Below are positions 23,558 through 31,639 of a stretch of 33,966 nt of DNA, one piece after another (position 1 is the first letter of the stretch; the number at the start of each line of letters is the position of its first letter). Made by a program: the position numbers and the translations under genes. The notes below the pieces were generated by a model. The model did not search any database. It had not been told where the DNA came from and was given only the letters and a program-made list of their open reading frames with translations. The stretch lies in the NCBI RefSeq assembly GCF_028292705.1, contig NZ_JAQGLV010000143.1:1-33966 (forward strand). The letters run 5' to 3'. This DNA is from Collimonas fungivorans. Lineage in GTDB: Bacteria > Pseudomonadota > Gammaproteobacteria > Burkholderiales > Burkholderiaceae_D.

Positions 23558-24643
23558 ATGTTTTCTGTCGATCAATTACTCAATCCCGTCAGCGACGCCG
23601 CACCGTGCGGCGCCGACCTGTCTTTCTCAAGCGACCTGGATGCGATTGCCAACGCCCGCCGCTTTGACGATCCGTCGCTCGATCAGGGCGAATGGGTCAC
23701 CGAGCTCAAGGAGGCGGACTGGGGTTTCGTCGTCGACAATTGCGCGCGGCTGATCGAAACCCAGAGCAAGGACCTGCGGCTGGCGGTCTGGCTGGCGGAA
23801 GCCAACACCAAGGTGCGCCATTTCGGCGGCCTGGCCGACGGCTACCTGCTGCTGGCCGGCTTGAGCGACAGGTATTGGGAAGGCTTGCATCCGGTGCCGG
23901 ATGACGACGATCAGGAATTGCGGGTCGGCAACCTGAGCTGGCTATTGTCGCGCTCGGTGCACCTGATACGCGAGATCCCGATCACGGAAGGCCGCGGCAC
24001 CGCTTTTTCCAGCGTCGATTTCGAATCGGCGCGCATCCGCGCAGCCAGTGAAGAACGCGACAGGGCCAACGGCGAGAGCGTCAGCAGCGAAGGCGTCAAG
24101 CTGGCCGACATCGAAGCGGCAAAACGCAAATCGTCGCCGAAATTCTATGAAAAATTATTGGCCGACGCCAGCTTGTGCCAGCAAGCGCTGCTGCAGCTGG
24201 AAAAATCGATCGATTTCCGCGTGGGTGACGATGGCCCGGCTTTTTCAGCAGCCAAGGACACCCTGGAAAATGTGATTGCGGTCATCACCCGCTTCGCCCA
24301 GGAAGCCGGGGTCAACACAGGCAGCGCGCCGAAAGCCAGCAACGATACACAAACCGCACCCACGGTGCAGCAGGAGGTAAGCAAGGTGGAGCAAGCACAG
24401 GCCACGCTGAACGGCCCGATACAGAACCGCGCCCAGGCCCTGGCGCAACTGCGCCATGTGGCCGATTTTTTCCGCCGCACCGAGCCGCACAGCCCGGTCG
24501 CCTACCTGGCGGACAAGGCTGCCAGCTGGGGCGACCTGCCGCTGCATCACTGGCTGCGCACGGTCATCAAGGATCCTGGCTCGCTGGCGCACGTGGAAGA
24601 ACTGCTCGGACTGCACGGCAACCAGCAGAACGACGAAAACTAG
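23558..24643 (+). CDS. tssA: TssA cap/priming protein (ImpA family)
   Basis: 361 residues from the ATG at 23558 (MFSVDQLLNPVSD); the track start at 23474 adds 28 residues lacking family resemblance. The ImpA_N domain is evident: 'LLNPVSDAAPCGADLSFSSDLDAI', 'DWGFVVDNCARLIETQSKDLRLAVWLAEAN' and 'LLAGLSDRYWEGLHPVPDDDD'. The C-terminus 'RAQALAQLRHVADFFRRTEPHSPVAYL' followed by 'WGDLPLHHWLRTVI' is the short-type TssA end of the P. aeruginosa TssA1 kind. TssA recruits baseplate parts and primes tube/sheath growth. Only a weak GGA precedes the start. The gene is convergent with the OmpA-like gene (stops 7 bases apart). Confidence 0.94.
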   Translation: MFSVDQLLNPVSDAAPCGADLSFSSDLDAIANARRFDDPSLDQGEWVTELKEADWGFVVDNCARLIETQSKDLRLAVWLAEANTKVRHFGGLADGYLLLAGLSDRYWEGLHPVPDDDDQELRVGNLSWLLSRSVHLIREIPITEGRGTAFSSVDFESARIRAASEERDRANGESVSSEGVKLADIEAAKRKSSPKFYEKLLADASLCQQALLQLEKSIDFRVGDDGPAFSAAKDTLENVIAVITRFAQEAGVNTGSAPKASNDTQTAPTVQQEVSKVEQAQATLNGPIQNRAQALAQLRHVADFFRRTEPHSPVAYLADKAASWGDLPLHHWLRTVIKDPGSLAHVEELLGLHGNQQNDEN

Positions 24644-24650
24644 GAACCGC

Positions 24651-25433
24651 TTACTGCGATACCCGGAACTCGATACGACGGTTGCGCGAGCGGCCGTCGG
24701 CGGTATCGTTGGTCATGATCGGCCGGTCCGGGCCTTGGCCTGAGGTCACGACGCTGTCCGGATTGATGCCCTTCTGCGCCAGGTAATCCTTCACCGCATC
24801 GGCGCGCGCCTTGCTCAGCGAGACGTTACGCGCCCGCAGGCCCTGGTTGTCGGTATGGCCGATGATTTCCACTTTCTTGTCTTTCACCTTCAGCAGCGCA
24901 GCCGACATTTCGTCAAGGATGCGCATGCCCGACGGCGTCAGCGTGGCTTGCCCGCTTTCGAATTCGATGGTGCGGTTGGCCAGGGTCTGGTCCAGCACAT
25001 TCTGCTCCGAGGCAGAAACCCGCAAGCCGTTCTTGACGGTATAAGTCGGATTCAGGTTGCCTGCGATTTCGCTGGCGATCTGCTGGCGCTGCGCTTCATT
25101 GCTGACCTCGCCGTTGATGGTGACGGTATTGCCGTCGATCTTCAGCTGGCCGCGGCTGACCTGTTTCAGGCTCGGATTGATCAGCTTCTGCACATAACCG
25201 TTCCAGTTGGCCGGCGACACCACCGAACCGACCGAGATCTGGTCAACTACGCGGTCGGCGCCGTACAGTTCCTGCAGCTTGCTCAGCGCGCTCTGCTTGC
25301 TGGCTTCGTCCGGCACCGTGCCGCTGACCAGGATCTGGCCCGGTTTCGGGGTAGCCACGGGCGGCGCGACATTTTGTGCCAGCGCCAGGTTCGACACCAA
25401 TAACGATGTCAGTGCAATGCTCAGATAACGCAT
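24651..25433 (-). CDS. Periplasmic OmpA-family peptidoglycan-binding protein of the T6SS (TagL-like role)
   Basis: 260 residues with a signal peptide (cleavage likely after ALA19, mature start QNVAPP). Two BON-like units follow ('GQILVSGTVPDEASKQSALSKLQEL' and 'LKIDGNTVTINGEVSNEAQRQQIASEIAG'). The C-terminal OmpA domain (about 150-260) carries 'IEFESGQATLTPSGMRILDEM', 'VEIIGHTDNQG' and 'NVSLSKARADAVKDYL', the strand and Asp/Arg residues used to hold diaminopimelate in peptidoglycan. It is last in the tssM-tagF-ompA unit, 3 bases after tagF. TssL here lacks a peptidoglycan domain, so this protein probably anchors the membrane complex to the wall (inference). Confidence 0.85.
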   Translation of the reverse strand: MRYLSIALTSLLVSNLALAQNVAPPVATPKPGQILVSGTVPDEASKQSALSKLQELYGADRVVDQISVGSVVSPANWNGYVQKLINPSLKQVSRGQLKIDGNTVTINGEVSNEAQRQQIASEIAGNLNPTYTVKNGLRVSASEQNVLDQTLANRTIEFESGQATLTPSGMRILDEMSAALLKVKDKKVEIIGHTDNQGLRARNVSLSKARADAVKDYLAQKGINPDSVVTSGQGPDRPIMTNDTADGRSRNRRIEFRVSQ

Positions 25434-25436
25434 GCG

Positions 25437-26423
25437 TCAGGCTCCAATAAATGCGTCACGAAACGAATCATGAGCCGATTTTAAAGATAGGGTGGGTTGC
25501 GCCAGGTAGCTGGCGATCTTCGTGATGCTGTAATCCGACTTGACCTGTTCTTCGACCCAGCTGGCGTCCTCGAAAGAAATATGGTGCTCCAGCGCGACCT
25601 GCGGATCCATGATGGCTTGCAGGGTGCGCGGCGAAGCGCCGCTGAAGCCGATCACCATGGACGGCCTGCCGTTGATCCTGGTAACGAAGGTCGCCAGTTC
25701 GAAATTGCCGCGCAACAGGAAAGGCGTGATCAGGTGCAGCCAGTAGGACGCCACCAGGTTGCGGTACATGGGGTCGTCCGGCAAAGGCATCACCAGGCTC
25801 TTTTCCAGGCGCGACGACGAACTCGCCATCACCGGCTGCAGCAAGATGCCCAGCGCCAGGACCAGGTGCCGCAAAGAGCCCTTGAAGCCGGCGCTGTGCA
25901 GCATGTTCTCCAGGCCGCCTACGGTCTGGATTTCCATGAAATCGGTGAAAGCCGCGTGATAAGCGCCGCTGCCCAGCTGCAAAGGAATGCCGGTGGCGGT
26001 CAGGTTCTGCAGGGAGATCGCCGGGTCGGTGGCGGCCACCACTTCGGAAGCCTGGGTTTCCAGCCGGTTCCACAGGCGCGAGAACGCCATCGGGCTCTTC
26101 GCGGTGAATTCCTGCGGCTCGTCGATTTCCATGGTGCTGACTGCGAGGAAAGGAAAGCGGCGGTTAGCCTGGTCGTTGCTGGCGATCAGGTGGCCGGCGA
26201 TGGCGCGTTTGCTGCGCGGGCCAATGAAGGCGAAATGCAGCGGGCTGACGGCGTCGTAAGCGATTTTCCAGCGCGGCTCGGCCGACAGCAAGTCCATCGC
26301 TTGCGCCAGCCATTCGTCGAGGATGGACACCAGCGGCATGTTGTCGGTCGCCTTGATGAAATCGCCGCGGCTGGGGATCTTGCCGAAATAACCAATATTA
26401 GCCAATTTTTCTCCTACGCTCAT
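25437..26423 (-). CDS. tagF: TagF, post-translational T6SS regulator
   Basis: 328 residues. The N-terminal block 'IGYFGKIPSRGDFIKATDNMPLV' is the hallmark of TagF (DUF2094), followed by 'LDEWLAQAMDLL', 'PRWKIAYDAVSPLHFAFIGP' and 'RRFPFLAVSTMEI'. The longer C-terminal half ('FEDASWVEEQVKSDYSITKIASYL') has no phosphatase motifs, so this is not a TagF-PppA fusion. In characterised systems TagF represses assembly, for example through Fha, independently of the kinase pathway. The start overlaps the tssM stop by 4 bases. No ppkA, pppA or fha gene is seen in this window. Confidence 0.93.
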   Translation of the reverse strand: MSVGEKLANIGYFGKIPSRGDFIKATDNMPLVSILDEWLAQAMDLLSAEPRWKIAYDAVSPLHFAFIGPRSKRAIAGHLIASNDQANRRFPFLAVSTMEIDEPQEFTAKSPMAFSRLWNRLETQASEVVAATDPAISLQNLTATGIPLQLGSGAYHAAFTDFMEIQTVGGLENMLHSAGFKGSLRHLVLALGILLQPVMASSSSRLEKSLVMPLPDDPMYRNLVASYWLHLITPFLLRGNFELATFVTRINGRPSMVIGFSGASPRTLQAIMDPQVALEHHISFEDASWVEEQVKSDYSITKIASYLAQPTLSLKSAHDSFRDAFIGA

Positions 26424-29400
26424 TGTGCGGCCCCTCCTGCAGTTGCTGCGGCAGCCGTTGCTGCGGCAGCCGGCGCTGTACCCGCCGCGCTGATAGCCGG
26501 GGCCGGCGCTGCTCCGGCCGCTGGCGCAGCAGGAGTGCTGACCGGGCTGGCCGCCGTGCCGACAATGGTTTCCGGCAGTCTCATGCCGCGGAAACCCTGG
26601 CCTTGCTGGGCGCCGCCGTCAGGCGACTTGGCGCTGACCTGCGGGCTGCTGATGATCTTCAGATTGATCGGCACCGTGATGTTTTCGTTGGTCCAGCTCA
26701 GTTCGAAGTTACCGTCCTTGCGCTTGCGCACCGCCGTGTTGATCAGGCGCTCCAGGCCGAAACGGCCAGGCTGGTTGGCGATTTCGACAGTACGTCCGTC
26801 GAAGGTGACGGCCGTGATGCGGGCGCCGGCCACGCCTTGCGGATTGGGCCACACGAAATTGGTCCATTGCGCCTGGGTATTGCGGTAACGCAGCTGCTGG
26901 CCGTCGATCTCGATGGTGTATTCAGTGGTGCCGCCGGCCGGCAGCGCCTGGATCTGGAACACGGTTTGCGCATCCGCTCCACCGGCGCTGCCGCCGGCTG
27001 CCGCGCTGCTGGCGCCCAGCGGCGCTACCCAGCGCGCGAAACTCGACACCATGGTAGGCGACAGCGTGATGCCCATGTCGGCCCAGGTCTTGGCGGCCAG
27101 GCTATCGCCGCGGCGCACCACCAGCGGACCCATCGAAGAATTGACGAACTTGGCGATGCTGCCGTCCGGGCCGAAGGTCTGGCCGATTTCAGCGCTGGTC
27201 GCTTCGATTTTCGAATTGGCGGCAAACGGATATTTTTCCGCCAGGGTTTTCTCGAACGGCGAATAAACCTGCGCCAGCCAGGTACGGTTCATCTCGGCCT
27301 CGGTCGGCTTGATGGTGACGGCGAAAGCCTGGATCAGCGGCCGCACCAGGATCGGACGGATCGCCTGTTTCTGCGAATCGCTCATGCCGACCAGCATCTG
27401 CTCGTCAACATACTTGAGAGCGTCGGCCAGTTCCGAACCGCTGCCGTTCAAGGTCTGCTGCATCAGCTGGTTGGCGCCGGGGCCGGTATCGCCCTGGTTC
27501 TTGATCTGGTTGAAGCGGGTGCGCAGTTTCGACAAGCTTTCCATGTAGCCGCGCATCAGCGTGGCGTCCTTGTCCTTGGCCGTGACCATGCGCGCGACGC
27601 CCGCGAATTCCTTGCCGACCGGGCCCATCGGTGCGGCTGTAGGGTCGGTATTGGTATTCAGGTTGACGTTGACGTTCACTCCCGACGGCGCCTGGCGCAG
27701 GATGGTTTGCTTGAACCAGGCGATGAAGCCGCTTTGCGCGCGCCCCAGGCCGGTGTTCAGCAGCGACGGATTGTCCCATGAGGTCTGCTGGTAGACCGCG
27801 GTGATGAACTTGTTGATCGGCGAAGTGGAAGGATCGCCGAAACGGTTCATCGCCTTGACCGCGTTGTCGAAGCCGCCGAGGTCAGCGATATTGGCGCCCT
27901 GCATGAACTTCTGCCATTCCTTGGCGTATTCGGTCTTGTATTGGGTAACCAGGGCTTTCTGGATCTGCTCCGGGCTGCCTTCCAATGTCAGGTCGTCGCT
28001 GGAGGCGGTTTTCAGCACCCAGTCGGCGCTTTGCAGTTCCTTGTTGGCGGCTTCCTTGAACGCGCCCTGGACGAATTTCTCCCAGGCGTCGCGGGTGAAG
28101 GTGCCCGGAATCGCGTAGCTGCCGACAATCAGTTCCTTGTCCTGGTCGCCGACGATGCTGGCCACTGTAATCGACGGGAAGCGGGTCGAGGCGCGCGCCT
28201 TGATATCCGCATACACCCGGTCGCGGGCTGCCATGCCGCGCACCACGCGGCGCAGGTTGTCGCGCGACTGGTCGACCAGTGTCAGCTTGCTTTCAATTGT
28301 GGGCCAGGACGGGTCGCTGACCTGCGACAGGTAAAAACTCATCAGGCGTTCGGCGCTGCGGATCATCTGTTCGCGCGTCATGTTGCCGCGGTTGCTTTCC
28401 AGCCAGCCGCGCCAGAAACGGGTCAGCTGGTCGTTCAGATGGCTGGACTCGGCGCGCGAACGGTCGCTCAGCATCAGGTAAGTCTTCAGGGCGTTGTAGC
28501 CGTCTTCCACATTGGTCGGCGAAGAATCCTTGTATTGCTGGGTGCTGCCGGCACTGGCTGCCTGCGCTGCCGCTGTGCTTGCTGCAGCCGCAGCGCCAGC
28601 CGCCGGCGCCGCACCGGCCACCAGTTGCACCGGACGCGACATCGGCTCCAGCGAACCGGCATGGGCATTCATTTCAGACAGGAAGGATTCGATATTCGCG
28701 GTCACCGGCTTGAGCATGATGTCCTTGATGCCGGCGAAATATTCTTCACGCAGCTTCTGCTCCAGCAGCTCGCCCTGGTACAGGCCGAAGCCGACCGACA
28801 GAGGCCGGTGGTTGTCGTACTTTTGCAATTGCTCGATACGGTCTTGCAGGATCTCCATCGCTTCGAAACGCGATTGCAGGTCCAGCCGTTTTTCCTGCAG
28901 CTTGATGGCCTTGTCCAGGTCTGCCTGGACGTTGGCGGTCAGCTGGCGGTTGCCGATGTAGGACCAGCTCCAGCCCGCCAGGGCCAGACCGACGAAGGCG
29001 GTAGCGGCGAAAAACATGGTGTAGCGCAAGCGGGTCTTGTGGCGGCTGGCGTATTGCGAGACCAGGTCCTTGTCGGCAAAAATGACCTTGCGGAACAGGT
29101 TGAGCAGGAAGAAACCGTGCTTGGAATGGATTTCCGGACGCTCCAGCGGTTGCAGCTTGAGATCGAAGCGCTCGGCGATCCGTTCCGACGACGTGCTGAG
29201 GCCGCTGCCTTCCTGCAAGGCGCTGGTGAAATAGAAGCCGCGAAATACCGGCTTGAACTGGAACGGGTTTTCTTCGAACAGGGTGGCGATGAAGGCGCGC
29301 AAGGAACTCTTTACCGCGGAGAATTCGAGCGGGAAGGTCAGCACGCCGGGCGGCAGACGGTCGCCCCGGCTCAGGGCCATGTTGGCCAGGCTGATTTCTT

Positions 29401-30337
29401 TCAGGCCTTCGAACAATTCATCGAAGCGTTCGTCGAAATACGCCAGTACGTCCTGGCTGCTGGTCTTGCGGCTGTAGGGCAAGGTCGCGCCCCAGACCCG
29501 GTCTTTTTCGCCGCGGTCCATGTCGACGAAGAATTCGGTGAAGCCGGTGATCAGGTCGGCCTTGGTAAACATGACGTAGACCGGCGCAAACACTTCCAGC
29601 TTTTCGGTCAGTTCCTGCACCCGCTGGCGCAGGTTCTTGGCCAGGTTGATGCCGAACTCGGGCCGGTTGCCGGCCAGTTCCGCCACGCTGACGGCGATGA
29701 TGATGCCGTTGATCGGCGCCCGGCTGCGGTGCTTTTTCAGCAGGCCGAGGAAACTGAACCACTCCGCGCGGTCTTCTTCATGCACCGAATAGCGTCCCGC
29801 GGTATCGAGCAGGATGCCGTCGGTGGTGAAGAACCAGTCGCAGTTGCGGGTGCCGCCTACGCCCTGCACGATGTTGCTGTTCTTGTCGGCCAGCGGAAAC
29901 TGCAGGCCGGAATTGGCGACCGCCGTGCTTTTGCCGGCGGCTGGATTGCCGATGATCATGTACCACGGCAGTTCATATAGAGCGGTAGCGCCTGATTTTT
30001 CGCCAAGCTTGGAATTCTTGATGGTGGAAATCGCTTCCAGCATCCGCTTGCGTATGGTCTCGGTTTCGTCGCGGCCGACGACGCTCGGTTTGTCGCTACC
30101 CTTCTCGGCCTGCCCTTCCAGCATCGAACTGAAATTTTTCGAGGCCGTCTTGGTGCGCTGTTTGCGGTACAGCACGACCAATCCCCATATCAGCAGGATC
30201 GCAACCAGGAAAACCACGACCCAGATACCGTCGATCTGCAAGGCGTCCGCAGCGAGAAAGAGGAAGCAGGCCAGCGCCACAAAACCGACCACCGCCAGGG
30301 TTCGTGTATTCGTCAGGAATTGCCAAATTCGTTGCAT
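26420..30337 (-). CDS. tssM: TssM (IcmF family) inner-membrane channel protein
   Basis: 1305 residues, slightly longer than average. Two N-terminal membrane helices (about 12-32 and 37-57), then a cytoplasmic NTPase-like domain with an intact Walker A GNPAAGKST at 130-138 and 'LLDTAGRYSVHEED' as the switch/Walker B region. A third membrane helix lies near 440 ('TMFFAATAFVGLALAGWSW') and a large periplasmic domain follows, with the IcmF-related 'NFVWPNPQGVAGARI' and 'GLERLINTAVRKR' blocks near the end. The tail is unusually Ala/Pro-rich ('PAAAATAAAATAGGAAQ'), probably low complexity at the TssJ-proximal end. No strong Shine-Dalgarno precedes the ATG at 30337. It is the first gene of the tssM-tagF-ompA unit. 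Confidence 0.97.
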   Translation of the reverse strand: MQRIWQFLTNTRTLAVVGFVALACFLFLAADALQIDGIWVVVFLVAILLIWGLVVLYRKQRTKTASKNFSSMLEGQAEKGSDKPSVVGRDETETIRKRMLEAISTIKNSKLGEKSGATALYELPWYMIIGNPAAGKSTAVANSGLQFPLADKNSNIVQGVGGTRNCDWFFTTDGILLDTAGRYSVHEEDRAEWFSFLGLLKKHRSRAPINGIIIAVSVAELAGNRPEFGINLAKNLRQRVQELTEKLEVFAPVYVMFTKADLITGFTEFFVDMDRGEKDRVWGATLPYSRKTSSQDVLAYFDERFDELFEGLKEISLANMALSRGDRLPPGVLTFPLEFSAVKSSLRAFIATLFEENPFQFKPVFRGFYFTSALQEGSGLSTSSERIAERFDLKLQPLERPEIHSKHGFFLLNLFRKVIFADKDLVSQYASRHKTRLRYTMFFAATAFVGLALAGWSWSYIGNRQLTANVQADLDKAIKLQEKRLDLQSRFEAMEILQDRIEQLQKYDNHRPLSVGFGLYQGELLEQKLREEYFAGIKDIMLKPVTANIESFLSEMNAHAGSLEPMSRPVQLVAGAAPAAGAAAAASTAAAQAASAGSTQQYKDSSPTNVEDGYNALKTYLMLSDRSRAESSHLNDQLTRFWRGWLESNRGNMTREQMIRSAERLMSFYLSQVSDPSWPTIESKLTLVDQSRDNLRRVVRGMAARDRVYADIKARASTRFPSITVASIVGDQDKELIVGSYAIPGTFTRDAWEKFVQGAFKEAANKELQSADWVLKTASSDDLTLEGSPEQIQKALVTQYKTEYAKEWQKFMQGANIADLGGFDNAVKAMNRFGDPSTSPINKFITAVYQQTSWDNPSLLNTGLGRAQSGFIAWFKQTILRQAPSGVNVNVNLNTNTDPTAAPMGPVGKEFAGVARMVTAKDKDATLMRGYMESLSKLRTRFNQIKNQGDTGPGANQLMQQTLNGSGSELADALKYVDEQMLVGMSDSQKQAIRPILVRPLIQAFAVTIKPTEAEMNRTWLAQVYSPFEKTLAEKYPFAANSKIEATSAEIGQTFGPDGSIAKFVNSSMGPLVVRRGDSLAAKTWADMGITLSPTMVSSFARWVAPLGASSAAAGGSAGGADAQTVFQIQALPAGGTTEYTIEIDGQQLRYRNTQAQWTNFVWPNPQGVAGARITAVTFDGRTVEIANQPGRFGLERLINTAVRKRKDGNFELSWTNENITVPINLKIISSPQVSAKSPDGGAQQGQGFRGMRLPETIVGTAASPVSTPAAPAAGAAPAPAISAAGTAPAAAATAAAATAGGAAQ

Positions 30338-30637
30338 AGGTATCAGTAATTAAATGGTTGATTCTTTTGGAAGGGATGCGAACGGCACACGCCGACGGCC
30401 ACAATGTTGCTTGCACGCGACAGCGTAATGACTGCGTTGGTCGCTGAACAAGCTGTGCTGCATGACGGTGTCAGCCTGAACAAGGAACCAGGATTGCATT
30501 GCGAAAAACGGGTGTCGCCCGCCGGACGGCTATGCCTCCGCGTGAAATTTTATTGCCCGATACTATCAATCGCCTCGCCATGCCATCCCTCTTTTTGTCG
30601 ATTCTTTTGCGCAGATACAACGGTTTTATGTTTTTTC
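30338..30637. promoter_or_regulatory. Non-coding gap between tagX and tssM
   Basis: 300 bases between two minus-strand genes. The ORFs proposed here in the track are antisense extensions of tagX or short unsupported frames. No hairpin with a T tract and no good -35/-10 pair was found; a TTTAAT near the tssM start is a weak -10 candidate. The length suggests tssM can be transcribed from its own promoter rather than only from tagX, but I cannot locate it. Confidence 0.3.
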
Positions 30638-31477
30638 TTATCTTTTCATTACGCCTGGCTTGCGGAATTCCACGTGGCCCAGGTCCATCATTTTCCAGCG
30701 GCCGCCCCAGGTCAGTCCGACCGATTCCGCCACTTCGCCGTACAGCTGGTAACCGCGCATGGCCCACGGATCTTTCTCCGTAATCACCAGCTTGCCGCTG
30801 CGCATGAACGCAGAATCGGCTGCCAGGCCGTACTGGTGGTAGCTCTGGAACGCCTTGGCGTTGGTCACGCTGCCGCCCATTTGCGCCAGCGCATTCTGCC
30901 GTTCCGGACTACGATAACCTTCAATAATGACCATGTCGTAACCGTACTTCTCTTTCATGATCTTGAAAGTCATCAGCAAGCGCTGAGTGAAATCGGCATC
31001 CAGCGCCTGCCAGTTACGGCTGGCGGTATCCAGCATCGGCCGCACTTGCGCCACTTCCTGCGTAGTAAACACCTCAGGCGGCAACGGCGGCGGCGGTACT
31101 AATTGCTCTCCTTCCAGCAACGCGGCAATCTGCTGGTTCACTACTTGCCCGGAATCATCGTAACTCCCAAGCATGGTTTTACCGCTCAACAGCCAAGCAA
31201 TCAAGGGCGGTATCAGCACAACCGCCATTCCGGCGAGTAGAATCCATTGATGCCGCTTGATGAACTGCCAGCTTGAGAGCCTAGATGCCTGCAGGTTTTG
31301 CGACAGGGATCTGGTGGTCTGGGACCGGCGGTCTCGCCAGTTCTGGACCTGCGCCCCCATCTGCTGCCGCCGCTTGATCAATGCCAAATAAACAATCTCG
31401 CGGGCAGCCGGGAACAGCAGCAGTCCGGCGACACCGCATGCAAGCAAAAAGTAAAGGGCGATGACTAAGACGAACAC
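30638..31477 (-). CDS. tagX: TagX-like M15 peptidoglycan endopeptidase, membrane-anchored
   Basis: 279 residues. Two N-terminal hydrophobic segments (about 1-22 and 78-98) anchor it, and the catalytic domain (about 140-275) faces the periplasm. The M15 zinc-peptidase pattern is complete: 'EGYRSPERQ' at 186-194, S-x-H-x-x-G-x-A-x-D as SYHQYGLAAD (ligands H214 and D221) and the last ligand H268 in 'DLGHVEF', preceded by 'LTWGGRW'. This subfamily cuts the L-Ala-D-Glu or related bonds of peptide stems; in Acinetobacter TagX is a T6SS gene needed to make room for the membrane complex in the wall. The start is a GTG at 31477 with a strong AGAAGG five bases before it. A sigma-70 promoter and an inverted repeat lie directly upstream. 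It is upstream of tssM on the same strand. Confidence 0.9.
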   Translation of the reverse strand: MFVLVIALYFLLACGVAGLLLFPAAREIVYLALIKRRQQMGAQVQNWRDRRSQTTRSLSQNLQASRLSSWQFIKRHQWILLAGMAVVLIPPLIAWLLSGKTMLGSYDDSGQVVNQQIAALLEGEQLVPPPPLPPEVFTTQEVAQVRPMLDTASRNWQALDADFTQRLLMTFKIMKEKYGYDMVIIEGYRSPERQNALAQMGGSVTNAKAFQSYHQYGLAADSAFMRSGKLVITEKDPWAMRGYQLYGEVAESVGLTWGGRWKMMDLGHVEFRKPGVMKR

Positions 31478-31493
31478 AAAAACCTTCTCGTGA

Positions 31494-31530
31494 ATATTAC
31501 CAAAGAAAAATTATAATTTTTTGGTAATAT
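31494..31530. repeat. 11-bp inverted repeat around the tagX -10 box, candidate operator
   Basis: ATATTACCAAA (31494-31504) and TTTGGTAATAT (31520-31530) are perfect inverted copies separated by 15 bases; the spacer holds the palindrome AAATTATAATTT, which contains the tagX -10. The arms therefore sit on both sides of the -10 and one overlaps the predicted transcription start. A dimeric regulator could repress tagX here. The structure is seen directly; the function is inferred. Confidence 0.55.
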
Positions 31531-31538
31531 ATTGCCAG
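31510..31538 (-). promoter_or_regulatory. Sigma-70 type promoter for tagX
   Basis: On the minus strand CTGGCA (31533-31538, 4 of 6 to TTGACA) and TATAAT (31510-31515, 6 of 6) are separated by 17 bases. Transcription would start near 31503, giving a leader of about 26 bases before the GTG of tagX. Confidence 0.6.
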
Positions 31539-31568
31539 TTGACATATTTAGTTGTCAGAGAGTATACC
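31539..31568 (+). promoter_or_regulatory. Sigma-70 type promoter for the divergent membrane-protein gene
   Basis: TTGACA (31539-31544, perfect) and TATACC (31563-31568, 4 of 6) are separated by 18 bases. Its -35 directly abuts the -35 of the tagX promoter on the other strand. The -35 is also part of TGACA-N8-TGTCA (31540-31557), a short inverted repeat. The start would be near 31575, about 65 bases before the preferred TTG start. Confidence 0.6.
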
Positions 31569-31639
31569 TTATCAAACTTGGCGTCACGTCGGTCCGTGCT
31601 CATTAACTGCCCAATAACTGACATTTGGAGATTTGTGTC

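Noticed and set aside
27941-29980. Plus-strand ORF of 679 codons
   Set aside because: Antisense to tssM, which has an intact Walker A and conserved domains; the antisense protein is rich in Gln/Arg/His as expected for a shadow frame.
30404-31102. Plus-strand ORF of 232 codons spanning the tagX-tssM gap
   Set aside because: Most of it is antisense to tagX, which has a strong ribosome binding site and complete M15 motifs; the unshared part has no recognisable features.
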